64,000 nt of DNA from Haliea sp. (GTDB lineage: Bacteria > Pseudomonadota > Gammaproteobacteria > Pseudomonadales > Halieaceae): positions 1-64,000 of the forward strand of contig JADJAL010000004.1 in NCBI GenBank assembly GCA_016704305.1, read 5' to 3'. The translations under genes were made by a program, and so were the position numbers. A model generated the notes under the pieces. It was given only the letters and a program-made list of their open reading frames with translations. It ran no database searches and was not told the origin of the DNA. Positions 28,454 to 37,618 of the stretch are shown here, piece by piece (the first letter of the stretch is position 1; the number at the start of each line of letters is the position of its first letter).

Positions 28454-30147
28454 GTGGTGGTCCGTGATCGGTACTTTTGTTCGCTGCGCCGATGTTCACG
28501 CGTGAATCGGCAGCGGAAATCGCAACCTGCCTTGTCGGCACATCTGGCGCAAAAACTCGGCCAACTGGTGTGCTTTATTTTTGCCACCACAATTTTGTTC
28601 GCCTGCAGCAGCGACACAATTCCCCCTCCAAAAGCAATGCCAGACCACAATGTGCCGGGGCGGCCAAATATTGTCCTCTTGCTGTTTGACGATGCTGGCT
28701 ACTCCGAAATGTCGGCTTTCGGCGGCGAAATTCACACACCGAATGTTGAACGAATAGCCAGGGAAGGTATGACCGTCAGGCGGTTTTATACGGCGGCGCG
28801 ATGCAGCCCCACGCGCGCAGGAATCCTGACCGGGCACCATCCCCATGATGTGGGAATGGCGGATCTGGCCGGACCAAAATTCAAGACGGAATTCAGCGCG
28901 TACCAGGGACAGTTGCCGCTCGGCATTCCCCTGGTAAGCGAGCTGCTGCAAGGCGCCGGGTACAAGACCTACTTGCAGGGGAAGTGGCACCTTGGGGATA
29001 TCCCCGGCTCACAATCGGAGCCTTTGACCGACAGTGCGCCTAACTTCAGGGGCTTTGACTATTTTTTTGGCATCATGCGGGGGCAGGCAGATCCCTACCC
29101 AAATAATCCCCGGGGAAATCCGTACAGACGCAACCAGGAGACCATTCCGCTTACTAGCGGGTGGTTTTCTATCCCCGGTTTAAACCAGGAAACGATGCAG
29201 CAGCTCGAAGTGCAGTTTCAAACCGAAAAGGATGCTCCCTTCTTTTTGTTCATTGCCTCGCAGTCACCACACTATCCACTGGCGGCGCCGGAAGACTTGA
29301 TAGCGAAGTACCGAAAGGTCTATGACCAGCCTTTGGAAAACATTTGGAATGCGCGTGTTGCGCAATTGCGCAATCTGGGTCTTTTCCCGGAAAAGCGCCG
29401 ACCAAAATCCCCGATTTTGCGGGCACCAGAGCGGAGGATATACGTGAGCAATCCGCCGTCAGGGCCGCGATGATTGAGGCCACGGATACGGAATTTGGCA
29501 AATTACTGAGGCTGCTTGAGGAAAACGGGCAACTGGACAATACCCTGATCATTGTTGCGTCTGATAACGGCGCGGCAGCAGAGACCAGCCAGTTGGCAAA
29601 TGCGCCCTATCGAGGCGCGAAAGGCAATCTCAATGAAGGGGGTGTACTTTCACCGCTCGTCGCGAGATGGCCCGCCGGAGGAATAGCAGCCGGCAAGATC
29701 ACGGATGAGATGATCACTTATCTGGACCTGATGCCCACATTCCTCAGCGCGACAACGGTTAACTATCCGAAGCAGTGGCTTTCAGGGAGTCCTTTGCAGC
29801 CCTTGCAAGGCCGAAATTTGCTGCCGCTGTTGCGCGGTGAAAAACAACCTCCCCCGGAGTATTTTTTCTGGAACCTGTATGGCGCATTCGCCGTGCTACA
29901 TCAGGGTCGATGGAAACTGCTGGGGAACAGCGCATACGACGAAAACAAAGAGCGGAACCACGCACCACCCAAGACGGAGTTATACGATTTGTTGTCTGAC
30001 CCGGCAGAAACCACGAATGTGGCGAGCAAAGAAAGTGCCATGGTTGATTTGTTGCTAGAAAACTACGAGGCGTGGGCGCCGCAGCATGGCGCTGTTCCGC
30101 ACTACCAAATACTGGATGCTTACAAGAAAAATCGAAGCGCCAACTGA
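28454..30147 (+). CDS. Sulfatase (type I, formylglycine-dependent), lipoprotein, frameshifted
   Basis: Arylsulfatase-like hydrolase. Signal segment LVCFIFATTILFACSS ends in a lipobox (LFAC), so it should be a lipoprotein. NIVLLLFDDAGYSE provides metal aspartates, and CSPTRAGILTG is the sulfatase signature whose Cys is converted to formylglycine. GKWHLGD and SDNGAAAE follow. The frame changes near 29395 (GLFPE joins KAPTKIPDFAG). Start is uncertain: GTG 28454 has an AGG 11 nt upstream, while GTG 28502 would give a standard-length signal. GC content is below that of neighbours. No formylglycine-generating enzyme is encoded here. Faces the second sulfatase convergently. Confidence 0.87.
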
Positions 30148-30220
30148 CTGCGTAAAAACGGCCGCCAGGCTATGCGATACGCGAGCTCACTATCTCCTGC
30201 CGGGATGATTAGTGCGCTGT

Positions 30221-32357
30221 TTAACTCGATGGACACAAACGCGCGCTAAACGATTGCGGCGTCGACGCTGGCGATGAGGTCAGGGTCGTATTCATGATAA
30301 TCGGCGGCGACAATACACCGGTGTTCGCAACGTTCAGCGGATCACCGATGATGGTCTCAACCGTGGGGTCGTCTACCTGCAGGACCGCCTGAAGCTCTCC
30401 GGACTGGACTGCCACCCCATCAATATAGAGGGCCAGTTTAAAACTGGGAACCACGTTTGACTGGACCTGGGCGGTAAAACTTCCACTCACTGCAATGCTA
30501 TGGCAGGTGTTGGAGTTCTGAATGTCGCCGTGGAGAATCAAATCACCGAACTGTGCTGTCACCGTGTTGCCGGTTCGGCTCATAGTCCAGACGCCAGCCT
30601 GCGCAGCAATAGGTCCCTCATACGCATGTGGCACGCCAATGCCGAAGGTATACCAACCAAATCCGGGAGTCCGCAGAAAATCCGTCCCGGTCAATACGCC
30701 GCTCCCATTGGTGTTCGCGACGAAGTTGGTCTTTACGGTGTGCACATCCGTGTACCACGCACGATAGTTGTCGGTCATTTGCGTGAGTTGTAATGGCGGC
30801 GGCGGCACAACAGGTAGTGCGGACGTGGGGTCGAGTTCCAGGTCGAAGATCATCGGATCCGGCATTGCACCCCAAAACGGGTACCACTGGAGTAAACGCC
30901 AGCGACCATCGGCAAGAGGCCCGTATGGCTGGTCCAATCAGCCGTCATAAGGGCATCCCAATAGCGCTCCTTGACGCCAATGGATACACGCTGTTCGACC
31001 GCTGCATAGAAGCTGTCTCCATCGAGGCCCGCAAGGGGCGTTACACCAATCGACTCCAGTACGGTGGGATAGATGTCCTCGATGGAAACAACGTCCGCTA
31101 TAACCTGCCCATTCATCGCACTGTCTGGCCACTTGATCACCAGAGGCGTGCGCATTCCACCCTCGGTCATCGTAGCCTTGGCGCCGCTGAAAGGCGCGTT
31201 GTTATCCATAGCGCTGTTAGTACCGCCGTTGTCGCTGACCAGGACAATAAGTGTGTTCTGCAACGCGCCTATTTGCTCAAGATGAGTAAGCACGCGACCG
31301 ACATTGTGATCGAGCTGATTGACCAGTGCCTGGTACTTGCCGGCGGGTGTGTCGGGATAGTTCTGTGCGAACTCGCTCGCCGGGGTGATAGGAGAATGCG
31401 GCGCGTAGTACCAGAGGTTGAGAAACCAGGGAGCTTGGGCGGCATTCAGTTCCGAGAGGACGGTTATGGCTTTATCCGTAAGGATGTTCTCCAGATGCCC
31501 CGTGAAGTTCCGGCCAGGCTCCGTGTCTCCCTGCAGCCAGGGATTCTGATAACGCGGTGTGGTCGGTTGCAATTCACCACCGACGTGGACGCCAGCCAGT
31601 CGCCACTGGTTAAGAAAACCAAACCAATGATCGAACCCCTGGTGATCCGGCCACGCGGTTTGCTCCAGATCACCGATATGCCACTTGCCGATATGCCAGG
31701 TGGTATAGCCCTCTTCCTGCAAGCGCTCGGGCAGTGTCTCGATTGCCGGAGAAATGCCACGCCCATTGGGCAAATAACCCAGTCTTTCCGGGTAGTAACC
31801 GGTGAGCAGGGCCGCGCGCGCAGGAGAGCACACCGTGGATGCGTAGTGCCGAGTAAAACGCACACCATCGCGCGCGAGCTGATCCATGTTCGGGGTATCA
31901 ATTTGGGTATTGTCGTTATTGATGGCGAGATCGTTATACCCCAGGTCATCGGCCATGATCAGCAGAATATTCGGTTTGGTATCGTCCCGCTCGAACACGG
32001 CCTTCAGCGGGAAACACGGTCCCCCCTGAAAACAATTGAACCGTCGCTGCAGGCATAGCAAAACTGCAGCCATACGGCGGAGTCACGATGTCCGTGCAAT
32101 AGTTGACCCAGCCTTTGAACTTCCAACCGGGCCTGGGTACCGGGTAATAAGTTTCCTGGTAGTCTCCAACGATAAGATTTTGCGCGCAGTTATCAGGCAC
32201 TGGCGTGGCTGTCGATTCTTCGAATGAACAACCCCTGGTGCCGGTAGACGACGTGACATCCCCTTGGCCCTCGATTTCAATCGGGTGGCGGCAAGCCCTG
32301 GACAAGGAGTAATGCGATGCCAATCAAAGCGATTTTAAAGAGGCGCGGGTTCAGCAT
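30221..32357 (-). CDS. Sulfatase with extra N- and C-terminal domains, frameshifted
   Basis: Secreted sulfatase of about 710 residues spread over four frame segments. ATG 32357 gives a signal peptide (MLNPRLFKIALIGIALLLVQ). Next comes a ~90-residue cysteine-containing domain with PGWKFKGWVNYCTD and YGCSFAMP, like the divergent InlB-type B repeats of surface proteins. The catalytic domain follows: ILLIMADDLGYNDL, the formylglycine signature CSPARAALLTG, GKWHIGD and SDNGGTNS. After the sulfatase core a further ~170 residues contain a beta-rich region (GFGWYTFGIG, VPSFKLALYIDG) that I do not recognise. Frame changes near 32290, 32020 and 30915. Unusual architecture and lower GC suggest acquisition. 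Confidence 0.82.
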
Positions 32358-32654
32358 GAGCTAAGTTCCATTTCTGCAAGAGGCGCGGTTACAGGCACAA
32401 CTGCACGATCCATGATTGGCGCAAACCATAGGGTATCTGACGTGTCGCTTGCAATGTAATACAGGAGTTCCAGTGTAACTATTGGCGAATGTGACCTTGT
32501 TTGGATTTTTCCGCAATTACTGTGCCACTTAAAAACCGCCGGGCGGGGCGGTCCGGACGAGCCCGTACAACCCAGCAGGGGCGGCTTGCACACCTATGTG
32601 CGGGGGGCGGCTTCTGCGGACCGTTGCACCGAGCCACCCCTTGGTGGTTCGATC

Positions 32655-32787
32655 CCCCGCCGCGAAGTGGGCGATTTACTCCCGGGAACACGCCATCCAA
32701 CTGGTTGAAGGCACTGGCTGGAAGATTGAAAGCCTGAATGACCCCGAGGAGCACATCCAGCACTACATGACCTGCACGCCTGTCTAG
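32655..32787 (+). pseudogene. Possible C-terminal remnant of a methyltransferase-like gene
   Basis: The frame ends HAIQLVEGTGWKIESLNDPE followed by EHIQHYMTCTPV and a stop. This reads like the last strands of a SAM-dependent methyltransferase (GW-x-I-x-SL and a final HY). Upstream, 32520-32655 is G/C-rich and yields no coherent protein, so the beginning is lost. The rest of the 32358-32824 gap shows no gene or strong signal. Low certainty. Confidence 0.3.
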
Positions 32788-32824
32788 CAAGCCTGCGCAA
32801 CCAGTCGCACAGGGCGTCCCCGAT

Positions 32825-33754
32825 TCAGCCGCGGCTCGCCCGCATGTAAAGGAACTCCAGCGCCAGCGAGGCACCGGCCAGCGCGGTGAGTTGCGACTGG
32901 TCGTAGGCGGGCGACACCTCCATCACATCGAAGCCCACAATGTTCAGATCCGCCAGGCCACGCAGGATGCGCAGCGCTTTGGACGTGCTCAGGCCGCCCA
33001 CCACCGGGGTGCCGGTGCCGGGGGCGAACGCGGGGTCCAGGCAATCGATATCAAACGTCAGATAAGCCGGGGCATCGCCCACGCGGGCGCGGATCGCGGC
33101 GATGATGTCCTGTGCCGTCTGCTCGTTGGCCTGGTCGGCATTAATCACCTGGAATTCATGCGCGTCGCGGTCGTAATCGGTACGGATGCCGATCTGCACC
33201 GAGCGCTCTGTATCGATCAGGCCTTCGCGCGGCGCCCGGTAGAACATACTGCCGTGGTCGTACTTCTGGTGCTGGGCGTAGGTGTCGGTATGCGCATCGA
33301 AATGAATCAACGCCAGCTTGCCATGGGTGGCGGCGTGACCGCGCAGCAGCGGTAGCGTCACGAAGTGATCACCCCCAAGGCTGATCAACGTCTTGCCTGC
33401 CGCCACGATCCGCGCGGCGTGCATCTCGACCTGTTGCAGCATGTCCGAACTGTCGCCGGACGAATACTGCACGTCGCCGTAGTCGATGGCCTGCAGGCGG
33501 TCATTCAGGCAAAACGCCCAGGGCCAGCGCTGCTCTTCCCAGCGCAGGTTGGCGCTGGCCTGGCGAATGCCGTTGGGCCCACTGCGCGCGCCGGCGCGGC
33601 CACTGGTGCCCAGATCATAGGGGATACCCATCACCACCGCGTCCAGGCCCGCAAGGTCGAGGTCGCGGCTGAGCGGCAGGCCCATGAAACTGAAAATATT
33701 GGCGTAACTCGAGTCATCCGCCAAACGCACTGTCTTGTCTATCTGATCGCTCAC
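32825..33754 (-). CDS. speB: Agmatinase / ureohydrolase
   Basis: Manganese enzyme converting agmatine to putrescine and urea. 309 residues, family length. All metal motifs are intact: SLGGDHF, FDAHTDTY, and DIDCLDPAFAPGTGTP. The serine-rich loop and the GRAGARSGP segment near residue 55 fit the agmatinase/guanidinobutyrase group, so 4-guanidinobutyrate or guanidinopropionate are alternative substrates. It is divergent from the aminotransferase at 33939, which would act on the product putrescine, giving a coherent polyamine route. Confidence 0.85.
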   Translation of the reverse strand: MSDQIDKTVRLADDSSYANIFSFMGLPLSRDLDLAGLDAVVMGIPYDLGTSGRAGARSGPNGIRQASANLRWEEQRWPWAFCLNDRLQAIDYGDVQYSSGDSSDMLQQVEMHAARIVAAGKTLISLGGDHFVTLPLLRGHAATHGKLALIHFDAHTDTYAQHQKYDHGSMFYRAPREGLIDTERSVQIGIRTDYDRDAHEFQVINADQANEQTAQDIIAAIRARVGDAPAYLTFDIDCLDPAFAPGTGTPVVGGLSTSKALRILRGLADLNIVGFDVMEVSPAYDQSQLTALAGASLALEFLYMRASRG

Positions 33755-33938
33755 ACGGTCCTCCTGCAGTAAAAAACGCGCTAAACTCCCTGCGAGAGCG
33801 CTGCGGTAGGAACACGCTTATCGCAGCGCCAATATGCCACACTAACGGACAACACCGCGCAGTCAAACACCACTGTGCTGCTGCCGTCCCCCAATGACGC
33901 CGCGGCCATCCCGTACTGCCGTCACGGAGATACTCTGC

Positions 33939-35305
33939 ATGAGCACCAAGCTCGACACCGCGCAGTTGCGCCAACTGGACCAGGCGCACTACCTGCACCC
34001 GTTCACCAACCTGCAAACCTACAGCCAGCACGGCGGCCGCATCATATCCCGCGCCGAACATGTTTACATCTACGACAGCGACGACAACAAGTTGCTGGAT
34101 GGCATGTCCGGCCTGTGGTGCTGCAACCTGGGCTACAGCCAGACCAGCATCAAGGACGCCATCACCGCCCAGCTGCAGGAATTGCCGTTCTACAACAGCT
34201 TTTTCCAGTGCGCCAACCAACCGGCGGTGGAACTGGCGCGCGCCCTGGTCGAAGTCACGCCAGCGCAATTCAACCATGTATTTTTCACCAACTCGGGCTC
34301 CGAGGCGAACGACACCAACCTGCGCCTGGTCCAGCGTTACTACAACTTGTTGGGCAAGCCCGAGAAAAATCTCATCATCAGTCGCAGGAACGCCTACCAC
34401 GGCTCGACTATCGCCTCCGCCTCATTGGGCGGCATGAGTGCGATGCACCAGCAGACGCGCGGCCTGGACTACATCCACCACATCAGCCAACCGTACTGGT
34501 TCGGGGAGGGAGCCGATGAAGACCCCCAGGACTTCGGCATCCGGGTGGCACGCGAACTCGAACAAAAAATAGACGAACTGGGCGAGGCGCGGGTGGCCGC
34601 CTTTATCGCCGAGCCAGTGCAGGGCGCAGGCGGCGTGATTATCCCGCCCGACTCGTACTGGCCCGAAATCCGGCGCATCTGCCAACAGCGCGACATCCTG
34701 TTGATCATGGACGAGGTGATCTGCGGTTTCGGCCGCACCGGCAACTGGTTCGGCTGCCAGACCTACGGCCTGGAGCCGGACCTGATGACGTTTGCAAAGG
34801 CTGTCACCAACGGCTACCAGCCGCTGGGTGGCGTAATGGTGGGCGACAAGGTCGCCGATGTGCTGCTCAGCCACGATGGCGAATTCGCGCACGGCCTGAC
34901 CTACTCCGGCCACCCCGCCGCGTGTGCCGCGGGTCTCGCCACCCTGAAACTGTTGCGCAAAAAAACTTCGTGGAAGCCGCCGCCAGCAAGCTCGCCCCGT
35001 ATTTCCAGGAGCGCCTGCAATCGCTGCGCGACCACCGTATCGTGGGCGAGGTGCGCGGCGTCGGCATGCTCGGCGCCGTGGAACTGGTGCGCGACAAACA
35101 CTCACGCGAGCGTCTCGCGCCAGACGCTGCGGGGGCTGTGTATTGCCGCAACCAGGCCAATGCCACCGGCCTGATGGTGCGCCAGACCGGCGACGCGATG
35201 ATCACGGCACCGCCGCTGATCTGCAACCACCGGGAGATCGATAATCTGGTGAGCATGCTGGCAACGGCGCTGGACCTGACGGCGGAGTATTACGGCGTTT
35301 CCTGA
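33939..35305 (+). CDS. Class III PLP aminotransferase (putrescine/polyamine or beta-alanine:pyruvate type), frameshifted
   Basis: Pyridoxal-phosphate transaminase of about 456 residues. FTNSGSEANDTNLRLVQRYY and AYHGSTIASASLGG are the class III PLP-binding motifs. MDEVICGFGRTGNWFG carries the cofactor Asp, and LMTFAKAVTNGYQPLGG holds the Schiff-base lysine. Resemblance is to SpuC-type putrescine:pyruvate transaminases. The frame breaks at an A-run near 34965 (KLLRKK joins NFVEAAASKLAPYF). ATG 33939 is preferred over the earlier in-frame start by motif position. The divergent agmatinase supports a role in putrescine catabolism. Confidence 0.85.
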
Positions 35306-35334
35306 GACTTGGTTGCTCACGAGTACTCGGCACC

Positions 35335-35417
35335 GGGTTGGGGGTGTCGGGTAGGCAATGAGTTCGCTTCCCGGGCCACCCGATCGCGAACTCATTGCCT
35401 ACCCGACACCCCAACCC
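35335..35417. repeat. Long inverted repeat (32-bp arms) after the aminotransferase gene
   Basis: Left arm 35335-35367 and right arm 35386-35417 are complementary over 32 positions with a single extra G in the left arm. They enclose an 18-nt loop. The element lies in the convergent gap between the aminotransferase and acr3 stops. Its RNA would form a very stable hairpin on either strand. No T-run, so it is not a canonical intrinsic terminator. See also the elements at 37500 and 61026. Confidence 0.85.
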
Positions 35418-35513
35418 TTCCACCTGCTATATCGACCAGCTTCAGCACGATCAACCGACGCCTTAATCGATGGCCTGGCGGAGTAGCAGCAGGTCTCTTT
35501 GACCGCCTGAAAC

Positions 35514-36560
35514 TCAGCTTGCGGCGAACCGATACTGCGTCCGGTTGGCAATGGCCACCAACGACAGCATCACCGGCACTTCCACCAGCACACCCACTAC
35601 CGTGGCGAGCGCGGCGCCCGAATTCAGGCCAAACAGACCGATGGCGACGGCAACTGCAAGTTCAAAAAAATTGGATGTCCCGATCAGGCCGGCAGGCGCC
35701 GCGATGTTGAACGGCACGCGCCACAGATATGCCCAGACGTAGGCAATCATGAAAATACCGTAGCTCTGGATCACCAGCGGAATGGCGATCAACACGATCA
35801 CCAGCGGATTAGCGACAATGGTCTGGGCCTGGAACCCGAACAACAGAACCACGGTGGCCAACAGCCCCAGCACAGAGATCGGCTTGATGCTGGCCGTAAA
35901 GCTGGCAATCCGCGCGTAATCGCCGCCGTTATCCAATATCTTGCGCGTGCCGTAGCCCGCCGCGAGTGGGATAACGACATACAGGATGACGGACAGCAAC
36001 AGTGTCTCCCACGGGACGACAATATCGGTAACCCCCAGCAGGAACGCGGCGAGCGGGGCAAATGCAAACACCATGATGAGGTCATTGATCGACACCTGTA
36101 CCAGCGTGTAGTTTGCATCCCCGCGCACCAACTGGCTCCAGACGAACACCATCGCCGTGCAGGGCGCGACGCCCAGCAGTATCATGCCGGCGATGTACTC
36201 CTTTGCCGTCTGCGGCTCTACCATCCCGGCAAAAACATGCTCGAAAAACAGTATGCCGAGCGCCGCCATCGTGAAGGGCTTGATCAGCCAATTGATGACC
36301 AACGTGATGCACAGCCCTTTCGGCTTCCTGCCCACTTCCTTGAGCGACGAAAAGTCGACATTCACCATCATGGGGTAAATCATCACCCATATGAAAACAG
36401 CGACCACCAGATTGACGCTGGCGTACTCGAGACGGGCAATGCTGTTAAACAGCTCGGGCAGCACAAGGCCCAGACCGACACCCGCGGCAATGCACAACGC
36501 CACCCACAGCGACAGGTAGCGTTCGAACAGTCCCAGCGGTGATGGTTTCCTGGAAGTCAT
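35514..36560 (-). CDS. acr3: Arsenite efflux permease, ACR3 family
   Basis: A 348-residue inner-membrane As(III)/H+ antiporter with ten predicted helices. The family motif with the essential Cys is in LLGVAPCTAMVFVWS. Other typical segments are WLIKPFTMAALG and the discontinuous-helix region GTSNFFELAVAVA. It begins MTSRKPSPLGLFERYLSLWV. It confers arsenite resistance in other bacteria. No arsR or arsC gene is intact nearby, but a short open frame overlaps its start (see next entry). Confidence 0.92.
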   Translation of the reverse strand: MTSRKPSPLGLFERYLSLWVALCIAAGVGLGLVLPELFNSIARLEYASVNLVVAVFIWVMIYPMMVNVDFSSLKEVGRKPKGLCITLVINWLIKPFTMAALGILFFEHVFAGMVEPQTAKEYIAGMILLGVAPCTAMVFVWSQLVRGDANYTLVQVSINDLIMVFAFAPLAAFLLGVTDIVVPWETLLLSVILYVVIPLAAGYGTRKILDNGGDYARIASFTASIKPISVLGLLATVVLLFGFQAQTIVANPLVIVLIAIPLVIQSYGIFMIAYVWAYLWRVPFNIAAPAGLIGTSNFFELAVAVAIGLFGLNSGAALATVVGVLVEVPVMLSLVAIANRTQYRFAAS

Positions 36561-36715
36561 AACAACTCATTCTCTATACGGTCAATGGGCATCAAGCATA
36601 CCGCGTCAAACGCCTGATAGAGAGCAGCAATGGATTCAGCCGAAAACGGCTCTCGCATTGGATTGGCGACAGGCACTGGATCAAATAGCTGGACCAGTCG
36701 GCGGAGCCGCTGCTG
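36557..36715 (-). pseudogene. Short open frame overlapping acr3 start (possible gene remnant)
   Basis: The minus frame ends at 36557 with an ATGA overlap onto the acr3 start, the classic signature of coupled genes. It reads QLFDPVPVANPMREPFSAES and then IAALYQAFDAVCLMPIDRIE before the stop. A stop codon lies upstream at 36716-36718, and the frame before it (LALPLERAACLIAR) also looks protein-like, so this could be the tail of a gene broken by a point error. No family recognised. The rest of the 311-bp gap (36561-36871) shows nothing else. Confidence 0.3.
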
Positions 36716-36871
36716 TTACCGGGCGATCAGGCAGGCCGCGCGTTCTAGTGGCAGTGCCAAGCCAGTACAATCGCGCAAGTTTCGGCTGTGAACAGATCGC
36801 AGTTTGTACAGGCAATACACTAATAGAGTAATTTCATCAGCACGCACCCGCACATTCACGAGGACGACACC

Positions 36872-37453
36872 ATGAGCAAGCGACAGGTACTGAACAAGAA
36901 GAATCTGGGCATCGAACCCGGATTGCCACTACAGGCGAGCGCCGGCGGCATCGAGGAGTTGCGCCGCGACATCCAGCGGTTGATGGACATGGAAGCGATC
37001 CGGCAGTTGAAATACGCCTATTTCCGCTGTGTGGATACCTGCAACCTTGAGGAACTGGCCACCCTGTTTCACGAGGATGTCACGGTACGATTCGTCGGCG
37101 GCAACTACGAATGGAAGCTGCAGGGCCGGGCGGACTACGTGAAGAACATCGGTAAATCGTTCACCAAGGAGGCGGTCGGACAGCACAACGCGCACCACCC
37201 GGAAATCCAGATGCTGAGCGACACGGAAGCGACCGCGCTGTGGTACCTGGCGGACAACATGTGGATCCTCAACCACAACGTGAAAACCCACGGCACCGCG
37301 CTGTACCGCGATCGCTACCTGAAGGTGAACGGCAAGTGGCAGATCAAGGACACCAGCTACGAGCGCCTTTACGAGATCAACGATGTGCTGACGGAACGCC
37401 CCAAGCTGAGCTCGCACTATCTCGCCGAGCATGGCACCGAGCCGCAGTTTTAA
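36872..37453 (+). CDS. SnoaL-like / NTF2-superfamily protein
   Basis: A 193-residue protein with an N-terminal helix and the NTF2-like domain. Helix MDMEAIRQLKYAYFRCVDT leads into TLFHEDVTVRF, then HHPEIQMLSDTEATALWYL and RDRYLKVNGKWQIKDTSYER. This is the SnoaL_4-type layout, common in gammaproteobacterial catabolic clusters with dehydrogenases, hydrolases and Rieske enzymes. A role as dehydratase, isomerase or binding protein is possible. Monocistronic and convergent with glpD. Confidence 0.8.
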   Translation: MSKRQVLNKKNLGIEPGLPLQASAGGIEELRRDIQRLMDMEAIRQLKYAYFRCVDTCNLEELATLFHEDVTVRFVGGNYEWKLQGRADYVKNIGKSFTKEAVGQHNAHHPEIQMLSDTEATALWYLADNMWILNHNVKTHGTALYRDRYLKVNGKWQIKDTSYERLYEINDVLTERPKLSSHYLAEHGTEPQF

Positions 37454-37499
37454 AGGCAGCAGGTCTCTGTGCCTCGTCCCCGTGTGCGGGTGGCGTGGC

Positions 37500-37590
37500 G
37501 TGTCGAGAAGGCTCTGCCGGGGAGGCGTTTTCGCATGCGAGTATCGGGGAAGCAGGTGAAAACGCCTCCCCGGCAGAGCCTTCTCGACAC
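37500..37590. repeat. Long perfect inverted repeat (33-bp arms) between SnoaL-like gene and glpD
   Basis: Arms 37500-37532 and 37558-37590 are perfectly complementary over 33 bp around a 25-nt loop. Located 46 nt after the SnoaL-like stop in the convergent gap before glpD's end. Sequence is unrelated to the repeat at 35335. No T-run. Purine/pyrimidine content gives short shadow ORFs on both strands that should not be annotated. Confidence 0.88.
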
Positions 37591-37618
37591 TGAACGGTAG
37601 GGCCTCCGACTACTGAAA

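Noticed and set aside
28454..32357. Lower-GC sulfatase region as a genomic island with att sites
   Set aside because: No integrase, tRNA or flanking direct repeats were seen, so only possible transfer is noted.
32635..32665. T-loop-like GGTTCGATCCC suggesting a tRNA
   Set aside because: The flanking bases do not form a T-stem and no acceptor, D- or anticodon arm could be built around it.
35309..35710. 133-codon plus-strand frame after the aminotransferase gene
   Set aside because: It consists of the inverted repeat plus the antisense of acr3.
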